Both the position numbers and the translations under genes were made by a program. A stretch of DNA of 64,000 nucleotides. Origin: CBDDIP01 sp965229005 (lineage in GTDB: Bacteria > Actinomycetota > Acidimicrobiia > Acidimicrobiales > Ilumatobacteraceae). The stretch is from positions 3,472,001-3,536,000 of the forward strand of contig CBDDIP010000002.1 in NCBI GenBank assembly GCA_965229005.1, given 5' to 3'. Below, piece after piece: positions 45,229 to 53,815 of this stretch (within the stretch, counting starts at the first letter, position 1; each line of letters begins with the position of its first letter). Below the pieces are notes generated by a model that saw only the letters and a program-made list of their open reading frames with translations, was not told the origin of the DNA and did no database searches.

Positions 45229-47349
45229 TCAGGCAGAGAACGGGACGCTTCGCACGCGCGTGCGGCTGGCCGCGAAGTACGCGTTCAACACCGCTGGGAT
45301 GACCGCCGGGACCGCCATCTCACCGGCGCCGGTCGGCCGCTGCGTGCTCGGCACGATGTGCACGTCGATGTGCGGCCGCTCGGCCATCTGCAGCAACGGG
45401 GCCGTGTCGAAGTTGGTCTGCTCGATGGCCCCTCGAGCGTGCGTGAGTGCCGGTTTGAGCAGCGCGGTGAGGCCGTAGACGATCCCGCCCTCGATCTGCT
45501 GGACGACCATGTCCGGGTTGACCACGCGGCCGCAGTCGATGGCACAGACGATGCGGACGACGCTCAGCTGCGTTCCGATCGCCTGCACCTCGGCGACGAT
45601 GGCGACCGCGCTGCCGTGGTACGAGTGACAGGCCACCCCGCGACCACGCTCGGCCGGCGTCTCGGTTCCCCAGTCGCTCTGGTCGACGGCGAGATCGAGC
45701 ACGCGTCGCAAGGGGTGATCGTCGCGCAGCAGTCCGCGCCGCAGCTCGACCGGATCCTGTCCGGTGAACTCCGCGATCTCGTCGAGGAAGCACTCGGTGG
45801 CGAAGGCGCTCGGCCAGGCGAACGTGCCGCGCCATGGCCCGGTGCGCAACGGTACGTCGACGAGCGCAGCGCTGTTCGACTGGCCGGAGATCTCGTACGG
45901 CACCGCTTGCTCGATCGACAGCGCGTCGGTGCCCGCGGTGTAGACGATTCCGTTCAGCCCGGGTCCGGCGACACGGTGGTGCCAGCCGGTGATCGATGTG
46001 CCGCCGGCGAGCGTGGTGCGCAGCGCATGCATCGTCGGTGCGTGCGGAAAGTCGTGCTGCAGGTCGTCGGTGCGCGACCACGTGACCATCACCGGGCCGT
46101 CGATCGCTTGGGAGAGGTGCGCCGCCTCGAGCCCGACGTCGGGCTCGAGGCGGCGACCGAACCCGCCACCGCAGTGGAGCACGTGCACCACGACTTTCGT
46201 CGCGTCCATGCCGAGCTCGTCGGCGATCAGGCGCTGCACGTCGAGAGGGTTCTGCGTGCCCACCCACACCTCGCACGCCCCGTCGCGCACGAGTGCCGTC
46301 GCGTTCATCGGTTCCATCGGCAGATGAGCGAGGTAGGGCGTCTCGTACACCGCTTCGAGCACAGGGTCGGCGGGCACTTCCGTCTCGGTGTCGCTCGAGT
46401 CGCCATCACCGAGCACACGCACCATCTCGGCACGGATCGACGCCGTGTCCCACCTCGCGTTGTCGCCGTCGTCCCACTCGACGACGAGCGCATCGCGTCC
46501 GCGGAGCGCTGCCCACGTCGAAGCGGCCACGACGGCAACGCCGCTGGGGATCTGCACCACGTCGGCGACACCGGGCGTCGAGCGAGCAGCCGTGTCGTCA
46601 AACGACACGACGGTGCCACCCGGCACGGGGCACCGGGCGACGGCGGCGAAGCGCATCCCCGGCACGCGCACATCGATGCCGTATTGCAGGCTGCCGGTGA
46701 CGATCTCCGGCCCTTCGAGGCGATGTGCCGAGGTGCCGATCAGACGGAGCTCGGCGTCCGTCTTGAGGGACGCACCGGACGGCACGTCCAACGACGCCGC
46801 GACCTCCACGAGGTCGCCGTAGGCCAGTCGCTCGGCGGTGGCATCGTTGATCACCTCGCCTCGTTCGGCGCGGCACTGATCGGGCTCGACGCCCCATTGC
46901 TGAGCGGCGGCCAGGACGAGCAGACGGCGACCGACGGCAGCCGCCTTGCGCAGCCGGTCGAGGTTGTCGGCGATGCTCCCGCTGCCGCTCGTGACCTGGC
47001 TGCCGATGGCCTCGTTGGCCGGCGACTGGGCCACGTTCACCTTGGCCAGGTCCACCTCCAGCTCGTCGGCGAGCACCATCGCCAGGGCCGTCCGCACACC
47101 CTGACCCATCTCGGTGCGGTGCACGGTCAACGTCGTGGTGCCGTCGGCGGCGATGCTGATGAACAGGTTGGGCGTGAACGCGGGGCCGGTCGGAACCGTG
47201 GTCGTCGGTGCGGACGCCGTCTCGCCGGGCGCGCCGGTCTGGGTCGGCGCAGACGGACTCGTCGAGCTCGGGGTGTCGTCGTCGCAGGCGGCGATCAGGA
47301 GCGCGCCGCCCGCGCCGAGCGACACCCGCAGGAACGTGCGGCGGTCCAT
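45229..47349 (-). CDS. exported molybdopterin hydroxylase large subunit
   Basis: 706 residues from the ATG at 47349. The N-terminus is a twin-arginine signal with lipobox (DRRTFLRVSLGAGGALLIAAC), so the protein is probably exported folded and lipid-anchored, with a Thr/Pro linker after it. The body matches the large subunit of isoquinoline 1-oxidoreductase-like/xanthine dehydrogenase family enzymes: EMGQGVRTALA, HCGGGFGRRLEPD and the catalytic-type Glu in GAGEMAVPAVIPAVLNA. It starts 2 nt after the stop of the [2Fe-2S] subunit gene. The substrate, possibly an N-heterocycle or aldehyde, is not readable. Confidence 0.9.
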   Translation of the reverse strand: MDRRTFLRVSLGAGGALLIAACDDDTPSSTSPSAPTQTGAPGETASAPTTTVPTGPAFTPNLFISIAADGTTTLTVHRTEMGQGVRTALAMVLADELEVDLAKVNVAQSPANEAIGSQVTSGSGSIADNLDRLRKAAAVGRRLLVLAAAQQWGVEPDQCRAERGEVINDATAERLAYGDLVEVAASLDVPSGASLKTDAELRLIGTSAHRLEGPEIVTGSLQYGIDVRVPGMRFAAVARCPVPGGTVVSFDDTAARSTPGVADVVQIPSGVAVVAASTWAALRGRDALVVEWDDGDNARWDTASIRAEMVRVLGDGDSSDTETEVPADPVLEAVYETPYLAHLPMEPMNATALVRDGACEVWVGTQNPLDVQRLIADELGMDATKVVVHVLHCGGGFGRRLEPDVGLEAAHLSQAIDGPVMVTWSRTDDLQHDFPHAPTMHALRTTLAGGTSITGWHHRVAGPGLNGIVYTAGTDALSIEQAVPYEISGQSNSAALVDVPLRTGPWRGTFAWPSAFATECFLDEIAEFTGQDPVELRRGLLRDDHPLRRVLDLAVDQSDWGTETPAERGRGVACHSYHGSAVAIVAEVQAIGTQLSVVRIVCAIDCGRVVNPDMVVQQIEGGIVYGLTALLKPALTHARGAIEQTNFDTAPLLQMAERPHIDVHIVPSTQRPTGAGEMAVPAVIPAVLNAYFAASRTRVRSVPFSA

Positions 47350-47351
47350 CG

Positions 47352-47813
47352 TCAGCCTGCAGCCTGCGCGGCCTGCAGCACCGCCGCGTGGATGCGTTGA
47401 TAGGTGCCGCAGCGGCACAGCACGTCGGCGAACGCGGCGTCGACATCCTCGCTGGTCGGTGTCGGGTTGCGCGCCAGCAACGCGACCGCCGTCATGATCT
47501 GACCGGGTTGGCAGTAACCGCACTGCGCCACCTGCAGATCCAGCCATGCGATCTGCACCGGATGATCGCCGCGCTCGCGGAGGCCCTCGATCGTGGTCAC
47601 CTTCGTCCCTTCGGCCTGATCGGCGGTGGTGATGCACGATCGTGTGAGCTCGCCGTCCATCAGCACGCTGCACGCGCCGCACGCGCCGATCCCACAGGAG
47701 AACTTGGTACCGGTGAGCGTGAGCACGTCGCGCAGCACCCACAGCAACGGCATCTCGGGCTCCACGTCGACGGTCTGATCGGTCCCGTTCACCGTGATGG
47801 TCACGTCGGCCAT
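47352..47813 (-). CDS. [2Fe-2S] small subunit of molybdenum hydroxylase
   Basis: 153 residues. Plant-type cluster Cys: SCGIGACGACSVLMDG; second cluster Cys: QCGYCQPGQ and CRCGTYQRI. This is the two-cluster subunit that passes electrons from the molybdenum site. It has no signal peptide, so if the large subunit is Tat-exported this one probably travels with it as a complex. GGGAGGGG precedes the ATG. No FAD subunit is adjacent, so electrons may go to a cytochrome, as in IorAB-type enzymes. A maturation factor (XdhC type) is not in the window. Confidence 0.93.
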   Translation of the reverse strand: MADVTITVNGTDQTVDVEPEMPLLWVLRDVLTLTGTKFSCGIGACGACSVLMDGELTRSCITTADQAEGTKVTTIEGLRERGDHPVQIAWLDLQVAQCGYCQPGQIMTAVALLARNPTPTSEDVDAAFADVLCRCGTYQRIHAAVLQAAQAAG

Positions 47814-47953
47814 GCATCCCCTCCCCCGAAGGCAGTTCGCGCTTGGACGTTCGCAGATCGCCGGCGGTTCCCAGACACCGGTGTCATTCGGCCCTGGTGG
47901 CGCGCGCCGGCGCGGCGCACCCTGAAGGCAGGAAGCAACGGGAAGGAGTCGCC

Positions 47954-48405
47954 ATGACCGCCACCACACCGAGGATCGTCGTCGGCATCGACGGATCGGA
48001 GAGCGCCACCCATGCGCTCGGATGGGCGTTGCACCACGCACTGGCGACGAACGCCGATGTCGACGTGGTCGGCGCCTGGCAACGCCCGTTCGTGCTCGAC
48101 GCGGGCGGGTACGTCGCCCCGTACATCGCCGATGAGGACATGGAGGCCGCCACCCAGGCCGCCGTCGACCGGTCGTTGCGCGACCGGGCAGCGGACGTCG
48201 AAGCCGTGCGAGCGCTCGGCCGCAGCGTGACCGGTCGAGTGATGATGGGCCCGGCGTTCGACGTGCTGGAGATGGAGTCGAAGGCCGCCGACCTGATCGT
48301 CGTCGGCGGCGCGGGCACCACCGGATGGCTCGCTTGCTCGGCTCGACCAGCCGCCACGTGGCCGACCACGCGTTGTGCCCTGTCGTCGTCGTCCCCGAGG
48401 TGTAG
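47954..48405 (+). pseudogene. universal stress protein, frameshifted
   Basis: The start (ATG at 47954, GGAAGGAG upstream) gives a UspA-type fold: IVVGIDGSESATHALGWALHHA, then ADLIVVGGAGTTG. The expected C-terminus, MARLLGSTSRHVADHALC followed by PVVVVPEV, is present but in the -1 frame, ending at the TAG at 48403-48405. The frame changes near 48324, where one base after ACCACCGG seems to be missing. The uncorrected frame runs on as Arg-rich nonsense to 48643. Either a real mutation or an assembly error. Confidence 0.85.
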
Positions 48406-48425
48406 CCGACCCGACTCGACCGAAC

Positions 48426-49307
48426 TCAGATGCGAATCGCTGACGTCGCCGGGATCGTTGCGCCGGTCGGGTGCAGGATCTCGGCGATCAGCTCGACGCC
48501 GTCGACGAGCCGCGGTCCGGGTCGCACGACGTAGGCATTGCCGTCGACTGCCCACACCGGAACGCCTGCGGGCAGGAGATGACGGATCGCATTCGCCTGG
48601 TCTGCGGCTGCCGCGGCGTCGAACCCGCACGGGGCGACGATGACGAGTTCGGCGTCGGTCAGGCCGATCTCGTCCCACGTCGTCGGGTGCGAACGCGCCC
48701 CCGGTTCACACAGCACCGGTCGGCCGCCGGCAGCGGTGATCAGGTCGGGCACCCAGTGACCACTGACGTACGGCGGCTCGATCCACTCGAGCACGAACAC
48801 GGACGGCATCGGTTCGCCGGCAACGCGTTCGCTCACCCGTGCCAGTCGGGCGCGGAGCGAGTCGACGAGTTCCGCTGCCGTGGCGGCGGCACCGGTCGCC
48901 TCGCCGATGGTCACGATCGATGCGAGCACGTCGTCGAGCGTGTGGGGATCGAGTGTGATCACGTGGGACTCGCAGCCGATGGAGGCCAGCGCAGCATCGA
49001 CATCGCCGGCCGGCAGCGCGCACACCCGGCACAGGTCCTGGGTGAGGATCACGTCGGGTGCAGCGGCGCGGATCAGCTCGTCGTCGAGGTGGTAGAGGTC
49101 GTCGCCGGCGGCGATCCGGCCGAGGACGAGTGCGTCGATCTCCCCAGGTGTCATCCCCGTGGTGTGCAGGCCGCCGACGACCACGGCTGCGTCCGCTCTC
49201 GCCTGCGGCGGGTAGTCGCACTCGAAGGTCACGCCGACCAGCTGATCGCCGAGCCCGAGGGCGTACACGATCTCGGTCGACGACGGCAGCAACGAAGCGA
49301 TCTTCAC
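48426..49307 (-). CDS. cobalamin-binding BtuF-like protein, no signal peptide
   Basis: 293 residues. The start MKIASLLPSSTEIVYALGLGDQLVG and the middle PDVILTQDLCRVCALP match the periplasmic-binding fold used for B12 and iron complexes (BtuF-like). There is no signal peptide or lipobox, so the protein is probably cytoplasmic; it would not feed an ABC importer directly, and no btuCD genes are adjacent. The CRVC pair may bind a metal or ligand. It may buffer cobalamin or act as a sensor. Confidence 0.8.
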   Translation of the reverse strand: MKIASLLPSSTEIVYALGLGDQLVGVTFECDYPPQARADAAVVVGGLHTTGMTPGEIDALVLGRIAAGDDLYHLDDELIRAAAPDVILTQDLCRVCALPAGDVDAALASIGCESHVITLDPHTLDDVLASIVTIGEATGAAATAAELVDSLRARLARVSERVAGEPMPSVFVLEWIEPPYVSGHWVPDLITAAGGRPVLCEPGARSHPTTWDEIGLTDAELVIVAPCGFDAAAAADQANAIRHLLPAGVPVWAVDGNAYVVRPGPRLVDGVELIAEILHPTGATIPATSAIRI

Positions 49308-49338
49308 CTCGCCGACCCTACGACGCAGTCGTCGCCAC

Positions 49339-49396
49339 GTCTGGGTGCCACCCGCGCTCCCTCACCCTGCTCACGACCCGGCCCTGGCACCCAGAC
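49339..49396. repeat. 12-bp perfect inverted repeat
   Basis: GTCTGGGTGCCA (49339-49350) and its exact complement (49385-49396) are separated by 34 nt, in the gap between the divergent BtuF-like gene and the tRNA gene. The role is unclear; a cruciform or remnant is possible. Confidence 0.6.
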
Positions 49397-49468
49397 TCCG
49401 GCTCATTCGCTGGTCTCCCTCGAAAGCCCGCCGTTAGGCTGTCGACTCCGTCCGGGCGAGCCCGGCAC

Positions 49469-49540
<72 letters not shown>

Positions 49541-49604
49541 CGACGTCGCCCGTGCTCAGGCACTACAGGTTGCTGCTGACGCAACCTGCGCTGCTTGCAC
49601 TGCG

Positions 49605-50078
49605 TCAGCCGCAGTCGGAGGTGCAATCGTCGCCGCCACCGGCCTGCCCGCCGCCACCGCCCGGACCGGGATCGGTCGTCGTGGTCGTCGCCGCGATCGT
49701 GGTCGTGGTAGTCGTCGCTGCCGTCGTGGTCGTCGCCGCGATCGTCGTGGTGGTCGTCGGCCCTGAGGTCGCAGCGATCGTCGTGGTGGTCGTGGCGGGC
49801 GTCGTCGTCGTGATGCCAGGCGCCTCCGATTGCGGGCCACTGGTGGTGGTCACCTCGGCCGGAACCGTCGTCGGGACCACGTCGCACGCTGCATGCGAAC
49901 GGGGAGCTGCAAGCGTGAGCGTGGCGACCGTGGCGAACACGATCGCGAGGATGCAGGTCGTCGCGCCGGGTCGACGTACCAGCACCAGCACGACGCCGAT
50001 GACGACGAGCAGCGCTGCGATCAGCACGATCACGGACGAGCCGGATCCGGTGACCGGAAGAACAGTGGGGCAATTCAT
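49605..50078 (-). CDS. Thr-rich membrane protein with N-terminal LPVTG
   Basis: 157 residues from the ATG at 50078, which has GGAGA upstream. Residues 2-34 read NCPTVLPVTGSG, a hydrophobic helix and Arg-Arg, which is exactly the plan of a sortase sorting signal but at the N-terminus instead of the C-terminus. A second hydrophobic segment ends at APRSHA, then Cys and a long Thr/Ala/Pro tail (TTTTTIAATTTT-type repeats) and a Gly/Cys end. I know no family for it. It ends 65 bp from the tRNA gene. Confidence 0.65.
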   Translation of the reverse strand: MNCPTVLPVTGSGSSVIVLIAALLVVIGVVLVLVRRPGATTCILAIVFATVATLTLAAPRSHAACDVVPTTVPAEVTTTSGPQSEAPGITTTTPATTTTTIAATSGPTTTTTIAATTTTAATTTTTTIAATTTTTDPGPGGGGGQAGGGDDCTSDCG

Positions 50079-50367
50079 GTCGGGTTCTCCATCGGATGGA
50101 GCGGACACGCTGGACCACGCCCGCCTCGGGCAGAAGGACGCACCCGAGGCGTTGCGATGACGCACCTCTGCTCGATGTGTGGTTCGGACACACGTCGCGG
50201 CGAGACGGGGGGCGCTCACCCTGCGGGCGCATGAGGGAGCACCCCCCGAACCACCGACACCGCCGTACACGCCTTGTAGCGGGTCAGGCAGTCCCGCGAA
50301 TTCTGACCCACGACGTCGTCGCCGGCGTGGATCACCCCAACAGGGGCCCGGCAATGCGCGCGAACGG

Positions 50368-52809
50368 TCAGCCGTCGCGCAGCGACTCCGCGACGTCCTC
50401 GAACTGAGCGCGCCAGGCCGGACCGGCGGCCACGAGGTTGGCGCAGACGAAGACGACGGCGACCGCGAGCAGCGGCACCCCGACGCTCACCACGGGACCG
50501 AGCGTCACACCGATCTCGGTCGCCAGCCGCGACCACGCCAGGCGACCGACGATCACCCCGAGCGGCACACCGATCGTCAGACCCAGCACCCCGACGCGGC
50601 TGGCGCACCAGCTCACCGAACGGGAGACCTGCGAGCGGGTGAACCCGAGCGACCGGAGGATCCCGATCTCGCGTCTGCCCCGACGCACGACCGTGATCAA
50701 CGCGTGGGCCAGCGCCCCCAAGGCCAGGGCAGCGACCAGCAGCGCGATCACCCACGGGGTGTCCGAGATGAGGACCACGTTCGACAGATCCGACTGGGGG
50801 CTGGGGACGGTCAACTGGCCGTAGGCGGTCTCGAGGCGCCGAACCGCCGCTTCGACCGGCACGGTCGGATCGGCTCGGACCAGGACGACCGGGCTCGCTG
50901 CCGGATCGACCCGACGTCGAGCTCCCTCCGTGAGCACCATGCCGAAACCGGGCCCCACGCCGCGCGTGTCGTCGGCGATCACGGCCGAGCCGACGATCCG
51001 CAGCGGACCGATCGTCCCCGTCGTCGACTCGTCTGCGGCGCCGCCAGAGGCGATGATCGGAATCGACTCGATGACATCCCCGACGCTCAAACCCAACTCG
51101 TCGAGCGTGCCGACGCCGACGGCGACCTCGTCGTCGGAGATCGGCGCACGACCGTCGACGATCACCGGCCCGAGATCGCCCTTGACCGACTCGAAGCCGA
51201 CCAGCGAGAAGGACGACGCGGATGGGATCGACACCGGTCCGGAGGAGTAGACGAAGGCCACATCCGTGAGGAGCGGGTCGGCGATCATCTGCGCGGCAAC
51301 AGCGTCGATGGAGTCGCTGTCGGAGAGGTCGGCGAACGAGTACTCCCACGACGCGCCGTAGTGCCGAGGCCGTGATGTGACCGCGCCCAAGCTGTCGACG
51401 AGGACACCAGCGGCGATCACGCCGACGACCGCCGCGGCGACACCGAGGACTGCGATGCGTCCACCGCCGCCCGATCGGGAGCTCCGTCCGAGCGCGAAGC
51501 CGGCGCTCGCCGTTGCAGACAGCTGCCTCGACGTTGCCGCAACCCGTCTCGACGGGGCGGGTGGTGTCAACGACCGGGCCGCCGCGAGTGCCGTGACTCC
51601 GAGGACGATCGCCGTCACGACCGTCGCGCCGATCGCCACGACGCTCGCGTCGAACCGAACGCCCGGATCGACCTCGGCGCGACCGGCGAGGCTGGTCGGG
51701 CCCTGCCCCGACGCAACGACGGCGACCACCCCGGCGAGCGCCCCACTCGCGATCGCAATCGGCACCACTCGCGCGAGTGCGATGCGTACGAGGTCCGCGG
51801 TGGTCATCCCCAGTGCCGAGACCACGGCGTGCTCGGCCAGTTCTCGACGGATCTGGCGCATCAGTGCCTGCGACACGAACACGGCTCCGGCGAGGGCCAG
51901 GATGGCGGCGATCGCCAGCAGCGCGCCGGCCTGCAGATGCGTCGAACGACGTAGCCCCTCGAACGTGGACGCGTCCTCCGGCGGTGCGACGAGCACCGTC
52001 CAGCCCGGCGGCAAGCGCGACTCCATGTCGCCACGAACGTCGTCGAGCGTCGAGCCGGGTGCCAGTCGAAAGCCGGTCTGGGGGAAGGCCGCCCACTGCG
52101 CAACGAGGCTGTCGTACACCCCGACGCCGGCGAACACGCCGAAGTCGGTGTCGTCCGTGATGGTTGCACCGGGAGGAACACGTCGCGCCGGCAACAGGTC
52201 GCGTTCGACCCGGACGATGCCGGTCGCCCGCATCTGCTGCGGTGGACCGCAGTCGGAGGTGCCGGCGCCGAAGTCGAAGTCGCATCCGGCGACCCACACC
52301 GACGAACCGGCACCCACCCCGAGGCGTCGAGCCAACGTCTCGGTGAGCACGACCTCGTCGGCCGACTCGGGTGCGGCGGGTCGGCCGGAGACGACCAAGG
52401 GTTCGCCGACGGGTTCTGCGTTCCCGACGTTCGCCGAGCCGAAGACCACAGCACTCGGCCCCGTCTCCGTTGCCGAGACGACCAGCTGTGCGCTGACGAC
52501 CAGCGACGACGCCATCACGAACGGCGACGCGCGGAGCACCTCGAAGGCGATCTGGTTGGACTCCGTCGCGAAGCACGGGCGGATGTCGACGCCGGGATCC
52601 TCGCCCGGCGGACACGTGTTCAGCACACCGTCGGCGGGTCGCACGCGATCGACCCGCCGATCGATCACCGTCTCGGCGCGGCGCGAGAACTCCCACGCGG
52701 TCATCGCCGCTGCGCCGGAGAGCCCGACGAAGACGACGAGGAAGACGCTCGCCCGCCAGTTCGCGCGCAGGATGCTGCGCGCCAACGCCCACGTTGCGGA
52801 GTCCCTCAT
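50368..52809 (-). CDS. FtsX-like ABC transporter permease
   Basis: 813 residues. It has an N-terminal membrane segment, a large external (MacB-like) region, then three helices (about 290-400), another membrane segment with external domain, and a C-terminal set of three helices with the RRGRREIGILRSLGFTRSQVSRSV segment (FtsX domain). This is the long, duplicated FtsX permease type that pairs with an ATPase for lipoprotein or peptide export. No ATPase gene is adjacent on either side. It lies divergent from the methyltransferase. Confidence 0.88.
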   Translation of the reverse strand: MRDSATWALARSILRANWRASVFLVVFVGLSGAAAMTAWEFSRRAETVIDRRVDRVRPADGVLNTCPPGEDPGVDIRPCFATESNQIAFEVLRASPFVMASSLVVSAQLVVSATETGPSAVVFGSANVGNAEPVGEPLVVSGRPAAPESADEVVLTETLARRLGVGAGSSVWVAGCDFDFGAGTSDCGPPQQMRATGIVRVERDLLPARRVPPGATITDDTDFGVFAGVGVYDSLVAQWAAFPQTGFRLAPGSTLDDVRGDMESRLPPGWTVLVAPPEDASTFEGLRRSTHLQAGALLAIAAILALAGAVFVSQALMRQIRRELAEHAVVSALGMTTADLVRIALARVVPIAIASGALAGVVAVVASGQGPTSLAGRAEVDPGVRFDASVVAIGATVVTAIVLGVTALAAARSLTPPAPSRRVAATSRQLSATASAGFALGRSSRSGGGGRIAVLGVAAAVVGVIAAGVLVDSLGAVTSRPRHYGASWEYSFADLSDSDSIDAVAAQMIADPLLTDVAFVYSSGPVSIPSASSFSLVGFESVKGDLGPVIVDGRAPISDDEVAVGVGTLDELGLSVGDVIESIPIIASGGAADESTTGTIGPLRIVGSAVIADDTRGVGPGFGMVLTEGARRRVDPAASPVVLVRADPTVPVEAAVRRLETAYGQLTVPSPQSDLSNVVLISDTPWVIALLVAALALGALAHALITVVRRGRREIGILRSLGFTRSQVSRSVSWCASRVGVLGLTIGVPLGVIVGRLAWSRLATEIGVTLGPVVSVGVPLLAVAVVFVCANLVAAGPAWRAQFEDVAESLRDG

Positions 52810-52957
52810 CGACCGCTCTCACACCTCCACTCGCCATCAGAGTCGCAGCACGCACCGATCACAAGGGGGCTGTCCCGTCGCGAGGGTGGTGCTGGCACCA
52901 CCGACGCGAGGACCGGCGAATCGTGCTGGTGCTCCCGGGCTTGGAACGCTGTGTCTT

Positions 52958-53815
52958 GTGACCGACCATCAGAACACCGAGCCGGACAACACCGCGGTGC
53001 GAGTTGCGCTCTGGCGAGCGCTGCATGTCGAGGTCGACGCGCCACCGCCCGTGCTCGAGGACACCGTCGGCCTGCAACTCGTTGCGCCTCCCGAGGATTG
53101 GCGCGATCGACCTGACATGCACCCGATGGGCACGCGCGGTTTTCGTGCCTCGATCGTCGCTCGCGCGAGGTTCATCGAGGATCTCGTGGTCGATCAGGTC
53201 GCAGCCGGTGTCGGTCAGTACGTCATCCTCGGTGCCGGCCTCGACACCTTCGCCGTGCGCCGACCGGATCTTGCCGATCGGTTGCGAGTGTTCGAGGTCG
53301 AGCAACCCGGTACGCAAGCGTGGAAGCGACGTCGCCTGGTCGAGACCGGCATCGGCGTTCCCGACTCATTGCAGTTCGTGCCGGTCGACTTCGAGGCCGG
53401 CCAGAGCTGGTGGACGGGTCTGGCACAGGCCGGATTCGACATCGCTGCTCCGGCGGTCGTCGCCTCGACCGGCGTCAGCATGTACCTGACGAAGGACGCC
53501 ACCGCGGCGACGCTCCGCCAGCTCGTCGAGCTCGCACCTGGTTCGACGGTGGCGGTGTCGTTCCTGTTGCCGATCGAGCTCGTCGATGAACCCGACCGGC
53601 CCGGACTGGAGATGAGCGCTCGCGGGGCGAGCAACGCCGGCACGCCGTTCATCAGCTTCTACTCGCCTGACGAGATGGTCACCCTGGCTCGTGACGCCGG
53701 CTTCGGCGACGTGCAGCACGTCGCATCGGCCACGATCGCTGACCGCTACTTCAGTGGGCGCGCCGATGGACTTCGCCCCTCATCGGGCGAGGAACTGATC
53801 GTCGCCCGCACCTAG
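52958..53815 (+). CDS. class I SAM methyltransferase, leucine carboxyl methyltransferase-like
   Basis: 285 residues from the GTG at 52958 (AACGCT 7 nt upstream). The SAM site is QYVILGAGLDTFAVRRPDL, then VFEVEQPGTQAWKRRRL and VPVDFE, typical of the TIGR00027/LCM-like group common in mycobacteria and other actinobacteria. A later motif is STGVSMYLTKDATAATLRQL. The substrate is unknown; some relatives act on polyketides. Its stop overlaps by 4 bp the stop of the convergent gene at CTAG. Confidence 0.88.
   Translation: MTDHQNTEPDNTAVRVALWRALHVEVDAPPPVLEDTVGLQLVAPPEDWRDRPDMHPMGTRGFRASIVARARFIEDLVVDQVAAGVGQYVILGAGLDTFAVRRPDLADRLRVFEVEQPGTQAWKRRRLVETGIGVPDSLQFVPVDFEAGQSWWTGLAQAGFDIAAPAVVASTGVSMYLTKDATAATLRQLVELAPGSTVAVSFLLPIELVDEPDRPGLEMSARGASNAGTPFISFYSPDEMVTLARDAGFGDVQHVASATIADRYFSGRADGLRPSSGEELIVART

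Noticed and set aside
48331..48643. C-terminal extension of the universal stress protein
   Set aside because: The Arg/Ser-rich sequence is out of frame and overlaps the BtuF-like gene; the true C-terminus is in the -1 frame.
53812..53815. 4-bp stop-codon overlap (CTAG) of convergent genes
   Set aside because: A compact arrangement that is common in dense genomes; no further meaning is evident.
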